A DNA stretch of 64,000 bases from Gp6-AA40 sp035496255. Its GTDB lineage: Bacteria; Acidobacteriota; Vicinamibacteria; Vicinamibacterales; UBA2999. This document shows positions 53,613 through 61,771 of the stretch, one piece after another. The position numbers and the translations under genes are program-made. Positions within the stretch are counted from its first letter, which is position 1, and the number at the start of each line of letters is the position of its first letter. The DNA is taken from NCBI GenBank assembly GCA_035496255.1, contig DATJEU010000067.1:14201-78200 (forward strand), written 5' to 3'. A model generated the notes under the pieces. It was not told the DNA's origin, made no database searches, and worked only from the letters and a program-made list of their open reading frames with translations.

Positions 53613-54113
53613 ATGGCGGATTTCTTCCTAGGCGAGTCGCTCGTCGGCGACGGCAATGAAGTGGCGCACATCGACCTGATCATCGGCTCGAAATCGGGCC
53701 CGGCGGGCATGGCGTTCTGCAACGCGCTGACGAACAACAAGGACGGCTTCACGACGCTGCTCGCGGTGGTTGCGCCCAACCTGCCGGCGAAGCCCGACAC
53801 GATCATGTTCAACAAGGTCACCATCAAGGGCGCCAAGCAGGCCGTCCAGATGTTCGGCCCGGCGCAGGCGGCCGTGGCGCGTGCGGTGGTCGACTCGGTC
53901 GAAGCGGGCGTCATTCCGGCGGCGAAGGCCGACGACCTGTGCATCTCGGTGGGCGTATTCATCCACTGGGAAGCGGCAGACGACAACAAGATCTACGACT
54001 ACAACTACCGCGCGACCAAGGAAGCGATCCAGCGCGCGATGGCGAGCAAGCCGAGCGTGCAGGAAGTGGTCTCGGGATCGAAGACCGCGAAGCACCCGTT
54101 CTCGCCGAAGTAA
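53613..54113 (+). CDS. fae: Formaldehyde-activating enzyme (Fae)
   Basis: A 166-residue cytosolic enzyme that condenses formaldehyde with tetrahydromethanopterin to methylene-H4MPT. Nearly the whole length shows the family pattern: 'FLGESLVGDGNEVAHIDLII' with the catalytic His19, 'GPAGMAFCNALTNNKDGFTT', 'LLAVVAPNLPAKPDTIMFNK', 'GPAQAAVARAVVDSVEAGVI', 'CISVGVFIHWEAADDNKIYD', 'KHPFSPK'. It is the first gene of the C1 region, with its own promoter and ribosome site, and is followed by mtdB after 109 bases. Its product is the substrate of MtdB. Confidence 0.97.
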   Translation: MADFFLGESLVGDGNEVAHIDLIIGSKSGPAGMAFCNALTNNKDGFTTLLAVVAPNLPAKPDTIMFNKVTIKGAKQAVQMFGPAQAAVARAVVDSVEAGVIPAAKADDLCISVGVFIHWEAADDNKIYDYNYRATKEAIQRAMASKPSVQEVVSGSKTAKHPFSPK

Positions 54114-54116
54114 CGT

Positions 54117-54222
54117 CTACGGGCTGCGGGCTCAGGCTGCGGACTACGGGCCGTGGTCTGAAGCCCGCCCTTTTTGCCCGGCAACGTCCGTCCCGTAGCC
54201 TGTAGCCCGAAGTCCGTAGCCC
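54117..54222. repeat. GGGCTGCGG/GTAGCCCG word repeat between fae and mtdB
   Basis: ACGGGCTGCGGGCTCAGGCT on the left and GTAGCCTGTAGCCCGAAGTC with CGTAGCCCG on the right are complementary arms with several paired words. CCCTTTTTGCCC lies in the loop. The array runs to the base before the GTG of mtdB. Confidence 0.75.
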
Positions 54223-55086
54223 GTGAAGAAGCTTCTCCTGCAATTCGATTCCTCAGCACATCCGAGCGCGTTCGACCAGGTGGTCGCCTACGACGGCGGC
54301 GCCGATCGCATCCTCACCTACAGCAACGTGAAAGAGGCCGACGTGCGCGATCTGGTGCACGGCGCGATCTTCACGCGCGGACCGAAGGACTTGCACAACA
54401 CCGCGATCTTCATCGGCGGCACCGACATGCCGGCGGGCGAGACACTGCTGGCGGCAGCGAAGAAGACCGTGTTCGGACCGATGCGCGTCTCGATGATGCT
54501 CGATTCCAACGGCTCGAATACGACGGCCGTGGCCGCTGTCGCCAAGCTGCGCCAGACCGCTGGTGACGTCGCCGGGAAGAGGGCGGTGATCACGGCGGGC
54601 ACCGGACCGGTAGGGATGCGCGCCGCCGGGCTGCTCGCGATGGCGGGCGCAAAAGTGGTCATCACATCGCGCAAGGCGATCGATGCGGCAGCGCTCGACG
54701 CGCTGAAGCAGCGATTCACTGGCGATATCAGGCAAGTGACGATGGCCGGCGCGTCGCAGGCAGCGTCAGTGCTCGATGGCGCCGAGATCCTGCTCAACTG
54801 CGGACCCGCCGGCGTGATGCTGGTGCCGAAGTCGGCATGGACGGGACGCAAGGGATTGATCGCCGCCGCCGATCTCAACGCGGTGCCGCCGCTGGGCATC
54901 GAGGGGATCGACGTCATGGACAACGGCGTCGATCGTGAGGGCGTCACATGCTTCGGCGCGCTCGGTGTCGGCGGCCTGAAGATGAAGATTCACAAGGCCT
55001 GCATCGCGAAGCTGTTCGAACGCAACGACCTGGTGCTCGACGCGGAGACGATTGCAGACGTCGCGCGTGAGTTGACCGCACAGTAA
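54223..55086 (+). CDS. mtdB: Methylene-tetrahydromethanopterin dehydrogenase (MtdB)
   Basis: A 287-residue cytosolic enzyme oxidising methylene-H4MPT to methenyl-H4MPT with NAD(P)+. Family features: 'LLLQFDSSAHPSAFDQVVAY', 'AIFTRGPKDLHNTAIFIGGT', Rossmann motif 'VITAGTGPVGMRAAGLLAMA' near residue 123, and 'GVGGLKMKIHKACIAKLFER' at the C-terminus. GTG 54223 directly follows a repeat array and has no ribosome site, so translation may depend on structure or a leaderless transcript. Mch and the Fhc complex needed to finish the pathway are not in the window. Confidence 0.95.
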   Translation: MKKLLLQFDSSAHPSAFDQVVAYDGGADRILTYSNVKEADVRDLVHGAIFTRGPKDLHNTAIFIGGTDMPAGETLLAAAKKTVFGPMRVSMMLDSNGSNTTAVAAVAKLRQTAGDVAGKRAVITAGTGPVGMRAAGLLAMAGAKVVITSRKAIDAAALDALKQRFTGDIRQVTMAGASQAASVLDGAEILLNCGPAGVMLVPKSAWTGRKGLIAAADLNAVPPLGIEGIDVMDNGVDREGVTCFGALGVGGLKMKIHKACIAKLFERNDLVLDAETIADVARELTAQ

Positions 55087-55175
55087 ACGCCCAACTCCCA
55101 ACCTCATTCGCGAGCCAATTCCCAATCGTTCACGTTGGGAGTTCGTTTGGATTTTGGGATTTGGGTTTTGGAAGT
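55087..55175. repeat. CCCAACTCCCAA / TTGGGAGTT word repeat
   Basis: CGCCCAACTCCCAACC is matched by GTTGGGAGTTCG, followed by TTTGGGATTTGGGTTTTGG words. The last word leads into the ribosome site of the next gene. Confidence 0.75.
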
Positions 55176-55180
55176 TTTGA

Positions 55181-56206
55181 ATGCCCAGAGTCCTCGGCAT
55201 CGACCCCGGCACCATTTCCCTCGACCTCTGCGGCCTCGACGATGGCCGTGTCTTCTTCGATCGCAGCATTCCGACGGCGGAGGCGCTCGCGGACGCGGCG
55301 ATGGTGCCGGCCCTGATCGATTCGCTGGGCCGGCTGGACCTCGTCGCCGGGCCATCCGGATACGGTCTGCCGCTGGTCGGCGCGCACGACCTCAGTGAGA
55401 ACGACATCCGGCTCGCCTGCCTGTCGCCGCCCGGTGAAGCCGGTGGGATCGGCGGGCTGGCCGCATTGATGCGCGCGCTGGCGCGCGCCATCGCGCCGCT
55501 CGTGTTCACGCCTGGCGCGATCCATCTGCCGTCGGTGCCGGAGCACCGCAAGATCAATCGCGTCGATCTCGGTACCGCGGACAAGGTGTGCACCGCGGCG
55601 CTGGCCATCCATGAAGAGGCACTGCGGCAGGACTGCAGCGTCGGCGACGTCTCCTGCATCCTCGTCGAAGCCGGCGGCGCATTCACCGCCGCGCTCGCCA
55701 TCGATCAGGGACGGATCGTCGACGGCCTCGGGGGCACGTCCGGGCCGATCGGTATGCGTGGCGCGGGGGCGCTCGACGGCGAGGTCGCGTTTCTGGCGGA
55801 CCACGTCTCGAAAGCGATGCTGTTTCACGGCGGTGTCGAGGATGGTCGCGATCGCGCCTCCGGAGGGCGGGCCTACGTCGAAGGCGTTCAGAAAGCGATC
55901 GCCACCCTGCGCGTATCGGTCCCGCACGCGACGACGGTGGTGCTGGCCGGACGTCATGCCCCGGCACTGCGAGAAAACTTGAACAGCGGGCCGGACCTTC
56001 ATGGTCCGGCAAGGATCCTCGCAGGCTTCGGTTGCACCGCGAAGCATGCGGCCCAGGGCGCGGCTCTTCTCGCCGAAGGGCTTGCCGGCGGCCTCTCGCG
56101 TGGCCTCGTCGAGACGATGGGCATTCGCGATGCGAGCGGCACGGTACTCGACCACCTCCAGATCATCGACCGTGAGAGTGCCGCGCGTAGAATCGGGCTG
56201 ACGTGA
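55181..56206 (+). CDS. DUF1464 family protein linked to H4MPT pathway
   Basis: A 341-residue ASKHA-fold protein (predicted kinase-like) of the DUF1464 family, found in archaea and in bacteria with tetrahydromethanopterin genes. Visible motifs: 'VLGIDPGTISLDLCGLDDGR' (phosphate-1-like), 'GPSGYGLPLVGAHDLSENDI', 'CILVEAGGAFTAALAIDQGR' and 'GGTSGPIGMRGAGALDGEVA'. Its exact reaction is not known; a role in cofactor biosynthesis or regulation is inferred from the neighbours fae and mtdB. Around residues 270-277 ('SGPDLHGPARI') a perfect palindrome replaces family sequence. The stop overlaps the aroA start by GTGA. Confidence 0.85.
   Translation: MPRVLGIDPGTISLDLCGLDDGRVFFDRSIPTAEALADAAMVPALIDSLGRLDLVAGPSGYGLPLVGAHDLSENDIRLACLSPPGEAGGIGGLAALMRALARAIAPLVFTPGAIHLPSVPEHRKINRVDLGTADKVCTAALAIHEEALRQDCSVGDVSCILVEAGGAFTAALAIDQGRIVDGLGGTSGPIGMRGAGALDGEVAFLADHVSKAMLFHGGVEDGRDRASGGRAYVEGVQKAIATLRVSVPHATTVVLAGRHAPALRENLNSGPDLHGPARILAGFGCTAKHAAQGAALLAEGLAGGLSRGLVETMGIRDASGTVLDHLQIIDRESAARRIGLT
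55990..56010. repeat. Family C palindrome inside the DUF1464 gene
   Basis: GCCGGACC-TTCAT-GGTCCGGC is a perfect 8-bp stem with the same 5-base loop and the same length as the element at 48213-48233. It is translated in frame. Confidence 0.88.
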
Positions 56207-57606
56207 CCTTTCTCGACTTGCCCGCCGCGCAGCACGCCGCAGGGCGTGTGCGTCTGCCCGGGTCGAAGAGCCTGTCGAATCGTCTGCTGCTGCTCGCCGC
56301 GCTGGCCGATGGCGAAACCGAGTTGCGCGGCCTGCTCGATGCCGACGACACGCGCGTCATGGTCGACGCGCTCCGCCAACTGGGCGCGACGCTCGATGGC
56401 CATCGCGTCCGCGGTGTCGGCGGACTCTTTCCGGTCAAGCAGGCGGATCTCTTCCTCGGCAACGCCGGAACCGCATTCCGCCCGCTGACCGCCGCGCTCG
56501 CGATGAGTGGCGGCGACTATCGTCTGCACGGCGTACCACGGATGCACGAGCGTCCGATCCGCGATCTCGTGGACGCGCTGCGCGCCATCGGCGCGCGGAT
56601 CGACTACGAGTCGCATGACGGCTATCCGCCGCTGCGCATCCATCCGGGATCGATTCACGTCGACGGTCCCGTGCGCGTACGCGGCGACGTGTCATCCCAG
56701 TTTCTGACCGCGTTGTTGATGGCGTTGCCTCTGGCGGGTCCGCCTGCCGGCAGGCCGGAAGCCGCGGCGCGGTCCCGGCATGAGGGATCCACGGAGCGGT
56801 TCTGGCGTGACGGCACGCGCATCGAGGTCCGTGGTGATCTCATCTCGAAGCCGTACGTCGAGATCACGCTGAACGTGATGGAGCGCTTCGGCGTCACCGT
56901 TGCGCGTCACGGGTGGTCCGCGTTCGACGTGCCCGCCAGCCGCTACCTGTCGCCTGGGCACGTGGTCGTCGAAGGAGACGCGTCGGCGGCGTCCTACTTC
57001 CTCGCCGCCGGCGCCATCGGCGGCGGGCCTGTCCGGGTGGAGGGCATCGGCGTCGACAGCATGCAAGGCGACATCCGCTTCACCGAAGTGCTCGAGCGCA
57101 TGGGCGCGACCGTCCGCATGGGCGATAGCTGGATCGAATGCGTCGGGCGTGCTCCACGCCCTTCGATTGCCTCTCAGGGCGTCCCGAGCGAAGTCGAGCG
57201 ACGCAGCGGCCGCCCCGGACGGACGTTGCGGCCGATCGACATGGATCTCAATCACATTCCAGACGCGGCGATGACCGCGGCCGTCCTCGCCCTGTTCGCC
57301 GATGGCCCGAGCACACTGCGTAATATCGCGAGCTGGCGCGTGAAGGAAACGGATCGTCTCGCGGCGATGGCGACCGAACTGCGCAAGGTGGGTGCAGCCG
57401 TCGACGAAGGCGCCGACTATCTCCGCATCGATCCGCCCGACGCCCTCATCCCGAACGCGGCGATCGACACCTACGACGACCACCGGATGGCGATGAGCTT
57501 TTCGCTCGTTGCACTCGGTGGCGTGCCGATCCGGATCAACGATCCGCACTGCGTGGCCAAGACGTTTCCGGACTACTTTGACGCCTTCCGACACATCGTC
57601 GCGTGA
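56203..57606 (+). CDS. aroA: 3-phosphoshikimate 1-carboxyvinyltransferase (AroA) with two insertions
   Basis: A 467-residue EPSP synthase of the shikimate pathway. Conserved sites: 'LPGSKSLSNRLLLLAALADG' (res 18-37), 'NAGTAFRPLTAALAM', 'PRMHERPIRDLVDAL', 'SSQFLTALLMALPLA', 'DMDLNHIPDAAMTAAVLALF', 'RVKETDRLAAMATELRKVGA', 'DDHRMAMSFSLVALG'. The protein is about 30-40 residues longer than usual because of two segments, at ~178-205 and ~317-340, both coded by palindromic or repeat DNA. They lie between secondary-structure elements, so activity may survive. GTG 56203 and the GTGA overlaps on both sides place it in the DUF1464-aroA-ATP-grasp operon. Confidence 0.95.
   Translation: MTFLDLPAAQHAAGRVRLPGSKSLSNRLLLLAALADGETELRGLLDADDTRVMVDALRQLGATLDGHRVRGVGGLFPVKQADLFLGNAGTAFRPLTAALAMSGGDYRLHGVPRMHERPIRDLVDALRAIGARIDYESHDGYPPLRIHPGSIHVDGPVRVRGDVSSQFLTALLMALPLAGPPAGRPEAAARSRHEGSTERFWRDGTRIEVRGDLISKPYVEITLNVMERFGVTVARHGWSAFDVPASRYLSPGHVVVEGDASAASYFLAAGAIGGGPVRVEGIGVDSMQGDIRFTEVLERMGATVRMGDSWIECVGRAPRPSIASQGVPSEVERRSGRPGRTLRPIDMDLNHIPDAAMTAAVLALFADGPSTLRNIASWRVKETDRLAAMATELRKVGAAVDEGADYLRIDPPDALIPNAAIDTYDDHRMAMSFSLVALGGVPIRINDPHCVAKTFPDYFDAFRHIVA
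56738..56805. repeat. Palindromic insert 1 in aroA
   Basis: GGCGGGTCCGCCTGCCGGCA followed by GGCCGGAAGCCGCGGCGCGG and more: GC-rich inverted words coding for PPAGRPEAAARSRHEGSTER, which has no counterpart in typical AroA. Confidence 0.65.
57159..57197. repeat. Family D insert 2 in aroA
   Basis: CCCTTCGATTGCCTCTCAGG followed by GCGTCCCGAGCGAAGTCGAG is an inverted repeat (CTTCGA...TCGAG arms with central CCTCTCAGGGCG) of the same type as 15604-15640. Confidence 0.7.
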
Positions 57607-58748
57607 CTGAAGTGGTCATCGCCGGCGTCTCGACGCGCGCGATGGCCGAATCGGCGGCGCGCGCCGGCTACGTCGTCACGGCCATCGACGGTTATGCCGA
57701 TCGCGATCAGCATGCCGGCGTCCGCGCCATCTCTGTACCGAGCGATGGCGGACAGCCGTTCATCGCCGCATCCGCCGCGATCATCGGCGCGCGGATCCCG
57801 TGTGATGCCGTGGCATACCAATCGAACCTCGATAACGACCCGGAGGCGGTGCGGACGCTGGCACTCGGCCGCGCGCTGTGGGGCAATTCGCCAGAGACGT
57901 TGCGGCGCGTCCGCAACCCGTTCATGGTGGCGGATACTTTCCGCGCGCACGGCATCACCGTCCCGCGCGTCGGCGCCGCCGAGCCGACGGCGTCGGTGAC
58001 CTGGCTGACCAAGCCGTTCTCGTCGGGCGGCGGGCATCACATCCGCCGGTATACGGATGGCAAGGTTCGGCGAGGCCATTATCTGCAGGAATTCGTGACG
58101 GGTATCCCTGCGTCCATCGTGTTCATTGCAGCCGGCGGCCGCGCCACGCCGCTGGCGGTCACGCGCCAGTTGATCGGTGACGCCAGCTTTGGCGCGTCCG
58201 GGTTCCGCTACTGCGGCAACATCCTCGCGCCGCGGTGGGATTCGCAGTTCGACGATGAGAACCGGCTGCCGCGACACGCGGGTCGCCTCGCGGAGATCGC
58301 GGCGTCGGCGTTCGGCCTGACCGGCGTCAACGGGATCGACTTCATCGCCCAACGCGACGCAGCCATTCCGATCGAAATCAATCCGCGCTGGACGGCGTCG
58401 TGCGAGCTCGTCGACCGCGCCCACGGCCCGCGAGTATTCGCGCTGCATGCCGACGCGTGCCGTCACCGGCGCCTTCCGTCGGCCGCGGATCCGCCGACGT
58501 TGGTCGAGGCGTTCGGGAAAGCCATCGTATTCGCCCGCGAGGCCTGCCTGATCGAGAGCACTGATGCGTGGCTGGACGATCGAAACATTCGTGATGTGCC
58601 GCAGAATGGCGCGCGATTCCGCGCAGGAGCGCCGGTGTGCACCGTGTTCGCGGCGGCCGAGACCAGTACTGAGTGCTACGCGGCGCTGCAGACGAAGGCG
58701 CAGCACATCTACCATCAGCTTCGGCCCACGACGGATCACCAATCATGA
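57603..58748 (+). CDS. ATP-grasp domain protein in the H4MPT cluster
   Basis: A 381-residue (GTG start) cytosolic protein with an N-terminal Rossmann-like half ('VVIAGVSTRAMAESAARAGY') and an ATP-grasp half ('VTWLTKPFSSGGGHHIRRYT', 'HYLQEFVTGIPASIVFIAAG', 'GINGIDFIAQ'-like 'GVNGIDFIAQRDAAIPIEIN', 'NPRWTASCELVDRAHG'). The E-x-N metal site 'PIEINPRW' is intact. ATP-grasp genes of this type accompany fae/mtdB in methylotrophs and are thought to act in tetrahydromethanopterin synthesis, possibly ligating the side chain; this is context-based. Overlaps: GTGA with aroA upstream, ATGA with the hydratase downstream. Confidence 0.85.
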   Translation: MTEVVIAGVSTRAMAESAARAGYVVTAIDGYADRDQHAGVRAISVPSDGGQPFIAASAAIIGARIPCDAVAYQSNLDNDPEAVRTLALGRALWGNSPETLRRVRNPFMVADTFRAHGITVPRVGAAEPTASVTWLTKPFSSGGGHHIRRYTDGKVRRGHYLQEFVTGIPASIVFIAAGGRATPLAVTRQLIGDASFGASGFRYCGNILAPRWDSQFDDENRLPRHAGRLAEIAASAFGLTGVNGIDFIAQRDAAIPIEINPRWTASCELVDRAHGPRVFALHADACRHRRLPSAADPPTLVEAFGKAIVFAREACLIESTDAWLDDRNIRDVPQNGARFRAGAPVCTVFAAAETSTECYAALQTKAQHIYHQLRPTTDHQS

Positions 58749-59551
58749 CCAATCAATCCATCAGCGACGCCGCGGATCTCCTCTGGAACACGTGGCAGCG
58801 CGAAGATCTGCTCGACGCCATTCCCCCCGAGATCCGGCCGGCCACTCGCGCCGAGGGTTACGCGATCCAGGAGCACCTCGAACGGCGCAGCGCCTCGCCG
58901 CGCTTCGGCTGGAAGATTGCGGCGACCAGCCAGGCGGGACAGGCGCACATCAACGTCGATGGTCCCCTCGCCGGGCGCCTGCTCAGCGAACGCGTCGTTC
59001 CCGACGGCGGCCGCGTGCCGTTCGGCCGCAATCACATGCGGGTGGCCGAAGCGGAATTCGCGTTTCGCTTCGGCGTCGACGTGCCGCCGCGCGACACACC
59101 CTATTCGACCGCCGATGTCCTCGACGCGGTGGCCACGCTGCACCCCGCGATCGAGATTCCCGATTCGCGCTATGCGGATTTCACGACTGTCGGCGCAGCG
59201 CAGTTGATTGCCGACAACGCATGCGCCCACTACTTCGTGCTGGGCCCGGCGTCCGAGGCGCCCTGGCGGGCCTTCGACCTTGCCGCACATCACGCCGTCG
59301 GCAGCATCCGCAGGGCCGATGGCCGCTCGCTGGATCGGCAAGGCATCGGCGCGAACGTGCTCGGCGATCCGCGCGACGCGCTGGCCTGGCTCGTCAACGA
59401 ACTGTCGGCGCTCGGCCTCACCATCCACGCCGGCGAGGCGGTCACGACCGGCACCTGCCTGGTACCACTGGCGATCGAGGGCGGTGATGTCGTCGAGGCC
59501 GATTTCGGCGCCCTCGGTCGCGTCCGCGCGCAGATCGAATACGCAATGTAA
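58745..59551 (+). CDS. 2-keto-4-pentenoate hydratase/FAH-family protein
   Basis: A 268-residue protein of the MhpD/fumarylacetoacetate hydrolase superfamily. Features: 'YAIQEHLERRSASPRFGWKI' (substrate helix), 'MRVAEAEFAFRFGVDVPPRD' with the metal-binding E-x-E, 'ATLHPAIEIPDSRYADFTTV' with a further Glu, and 'GEAVTTGTCLVPLAIEGGDV' near the C-terminus. Members hydrate dienols or decarboxylate 4-oxalocrotonate in aromatic meta-cleavage; no ring-cleavage gene is nearby, so the substrate is unknown. ATG 58745 overlaps the ATP-grasp stop. Confidence 0.88.
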   Translation: MTNQSISDAADLLWNTWQREDLLDAIPPEIRPATRAEGYAIQEHLERRSASPRFGWKIAATSQAGQAHINVDGPLAGRLLSERVVPDGGRVPFGRNHMRVAEAEFAFRFGVDVPPRDTPYSTADVLDAVATLHPAIEIPDSRYADFTTVGAAQLIADNACAHYFVLGPASEAPWRAFDLAAHHAVGSIRRADGRSLDRQGIGANVLGDPRDALAWLVNELSALGLTIHAGEAVTTGTCLVPLAIEGGDVVEADFGALGRVRAQIEYAM

Positions 59552-59561
59552 ACTTCGGGCC

Positions 59562-60821
59562 TTGCCACCACCCACGAGTCCGCAACCGACTGCCCGCGTT
59601 CATCCGATCGTCTGGCTGATTCTGTTCCTGCCGTTCGGCGCCACCAGCGGTTTCGTCCAGGTCACGATTGGCTTCCTCGCCAAGCAACAGGGCATCGGTG
59701 ACGCGACGATTGCCAGCCTGGTGGCGATCAATCTGCTGCCGCACACGTTCAAGTTCTTCTGGGCGCCGCTGCCCGATACGCTGCTCACCCGCCGCACCTG
59801 GTACCTCGCCTCCAACGTCGTCAGCAGCATCACGCTGGTTGCGGTGGGCTGGGCACCGGTGCAGAACGACACCGTCAGCCTCCTGCGCACACTGATCTTC
59901 ATCAACGCGGTCGCCATCACATTCCTCGGCATGGCCACCGAAGGCCTGATGGCGATCGTCGTCACCGACGACGAGCGTGGACGCGCGTCAGGATGGCTGC
60001 AGGCCGGCAATCTTGGCGGCAGTGGCGTCGGCGGCGGGCTGGCGTTGTTCCTGGCGCAGCGCATCGGTCCGCATCTCGGTGTCACGGTAGTAGCGATCGC
60101 ACTGCTCGCCTGCTCCGTCTGCCTGCTGTTCGTCCAGGAGCCGCGGCATCAGCATGCCTCGCTGCTGCAGGCGTTCGGCAACGTCGTGGTCGATCTGTGG
60201 GACACGATCATCCGCACGCGCCAGGGACTGCTGGCGATGATCCTCTGTTTTCTGCCGGTCGGCTCGGCAGCGGCCGCCGGGCTGTTTTCCGCGATTGCCG
60301 GCCGGTGGCAGACGTCAGCGGATTCGGTGGCCCTGTACACCGGCGTGCTCGGCGGTCTCGTCAGCGCGGTCGGTTGTCTCGGCGGCGGCTGGCTTTCCGA
60401 CCAGATGGATCGCAAGCGTGCGTACGCGGTGACCGGGTTCTTCCTCGCCGGCGTCGCCGCGGGCATGGCGGTGGGACCGCACAACGAGTTCGGCTACGCG
60501 ACGTTCACGCTTGCGTATCAGTTCGGCTCCGGGCTCGCCTACGGCGCGTTCACCGGCTTCGTGCTCGAAGCGATCGGTCGCGGCGCCGTCGCGACGAAAT
60601 ACAACGCGCTCGCGTCGCTCTCGAACATCCCGATCGGCTACATGACGGAAATCGATGGCTGGGCATCGGAGAAGTGGAACCCCGACGTCATGCTGTGGGT
60701 GGATGGGGCCAGCGAGGTGCTGGCCGGAATCATCTTCCTGACGATCGCGTGGCTGCTGCTGCGATCGGTGAAGTCACGCCTCGCGGAGTCACAGGGCACG
60801 CCACGAGGAGCAGAGAGTTAG
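59562..60821 (+). CDS. MFS permease, AmpG/PAT-like
   Basis: A 419-residue major facilitator with twelve helices. TTG 59562 is the start that best fits ('LPPPTSPQPTARVHPIVWLI'), 10 bases after the hydratase stop; no ATG exists before the first helix. The N-terminal 'FLPFGATSGFVQVTIGFLAK', 'NLLPHTFKFFWAPLPDTLLT' and 'GYMTEIDGWASEKWNPDVML' at the end are typical of the AmpG/PAT1 (muropeptide or acetyl-CoA permease) group. Substrate unknown; being last in the C1/hydratase operon, it might import a substrate of the hydratase. Confidence 0.85.
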   Translation: MPPPTSPQPTARVHPIVWLILFLPFGATSGFVQVTIGFLAKQQGIGDATIASLVAINLLPHTFKFFWAPLPDTLLTRRTWYLASNVVSSITLVAVGWAPVQNDTVSLLRTLIFINAVAITFLGMATEGLMAIVVTDDERGRASGWLQAGNLGGSGVGGGLALFLAQRIGPHLGVTVVAIALLACSVCLLFVQEPRHQHASLLQAFGNVVVDLWDTIIRTRQGLLAMILCFLPVGSAAAAGLFSAIAGRWQTSADSVALYTGVLGGLVSAVGCLGGGWLSDQMDRKRAYAVTGFFLAGVAAGMAVGPHNEFGYATFTLAYQFGSGLAYGAFTGFVLEAIGRGAVATKYNALASLSNIPIGYMTEIDGWASEKWNPDVMLWVDGASEVLAGIIFLTIAWLLLRSVKSRLAESQGTPRGAES

Positions 60822-60881
60822 CAGAGCGCCCTCGACCCTTCCCCGATCTCCAGTTACACTTTCTTGTTCCAGGGAGGAAGG

Positions 60882-61757
60882 ATGAGCACGTTCGTCATCG
60901 CGCCGCACATGCGGCTGCACGAGTGGGTTGCGGATGAAAAGGGCTACTTCACCGCGGAAGGACTCGAGTACGAGTTCAAGGCGGCGCTGAAGACCGACGA
61001 CACCAGAGGACACGACATCGGGGATCGCGTCGGCGCCTACCAGACGTTCGAGCGCGGCCGCACCTGCGACGTCAGCTCCGCGTGCCACTGGACCGTGAAC
61101 ATGGCGGCGGCAGCAGGGCACGGCAGGATTTACGTCGACGCTTACTCCGTCTCGCCCTGCGCGATCTTCGTCCCGGCCGACTCGCCGATCCGCAAGCCGG
61201 AGGATCTCGCCGGCGTGCCGATCGCCGTCGGCTACCAGTCCGGCAGTCACTACTCCACGATCGAAGCGCTCGACATGTTCCTCAAGCCGGATCAGATCTC
61301 GCTGTCGTTCGCCGATGGCCTGCTGTTCCGTCGCATGGAGAAGCTGTACGACCGCGAGATTCCGGCGGCCAGCCTATTCAGCGGCGCGTATTACTTCATG
61401 GAGCAGCTCGGCTTCCGCAAGATCATCGACACCAGCTTCATGATGGCGACGATGATCGACGAGGATGCCGATATGGAGCAGGTCAAGAAGTATTTCGCGG
61501 CGCTGCGGCACGCGCAATCGGACATCGACCTGCACACGCATCGTTACACGCACTACTACCGCAAGGAATTCCCGACGCGGTTCCACGCGATGATGGACAC
61601 GCGTCTCTTCGGTCCCGGCGAACGCATCGTCTTCGAGCCGTACACGAAAGAGATGTACGAAGGCGCGCAGCAGTGGGTGATGGAGCGCGGTATCTTCGAG
61701 GACAAGAACCCGATCGTCCGTGATTTCACCACGGCGACGACAGGCAAGATCGCGTAA
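60882..61757 (+). CDS. ABC substrate-binding-like protein without signal peptide (NMT1/THI5-like)
   Basis: A 291-residue type II binding-protein fold: 'MRLHEWVADEKGYFTAEGLE', 'VSSACHWTVNMAAAAGHGRI', 'DSPIRKPEDLAGVPIAVGYQ', 'SGSHYSTIEALDMFL'. The N-terminus has no signal peptide or lipobox, so the protein appears cytosolic; THI5/NMT1-like proteins can be enzymes rather than transporters. Perfect ribosome site GGGAGGAAGG precedes ATG 60882, and TACACT (60855-60860) is a possible -10. No ABC permease or ATPase gene follows. Function uncertain. Confidence 0.82.
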   Translation: MSTFVIAPHMRLHEWVADEKGYFTAEGLEYEFKAALKTDDTRGHDIGDRVGAYQTFERGRTCDVSSACHWTVNMAAAAGHGRIYVDAYSVSPCAIFVPADSPIRKPEDLAGVPIAVGYQSGSHYSTIEALDMFLKPDQISLSFADGLLFRRMEKLYDREIPAASLFSGAYYFMEQLGFRKIIDTSFMMATMIDEDADMEQVKKYFAALRHAQSDIDLHTHRYTHYYRKEFPTRFHAMMDTRLFGPGERIVFEPYTKEMYEGAQQWVMERGIFEDKNPIVRDFTTATTGKIA

Positions 61758-61771
61758 GCCAAAACCGCGAT

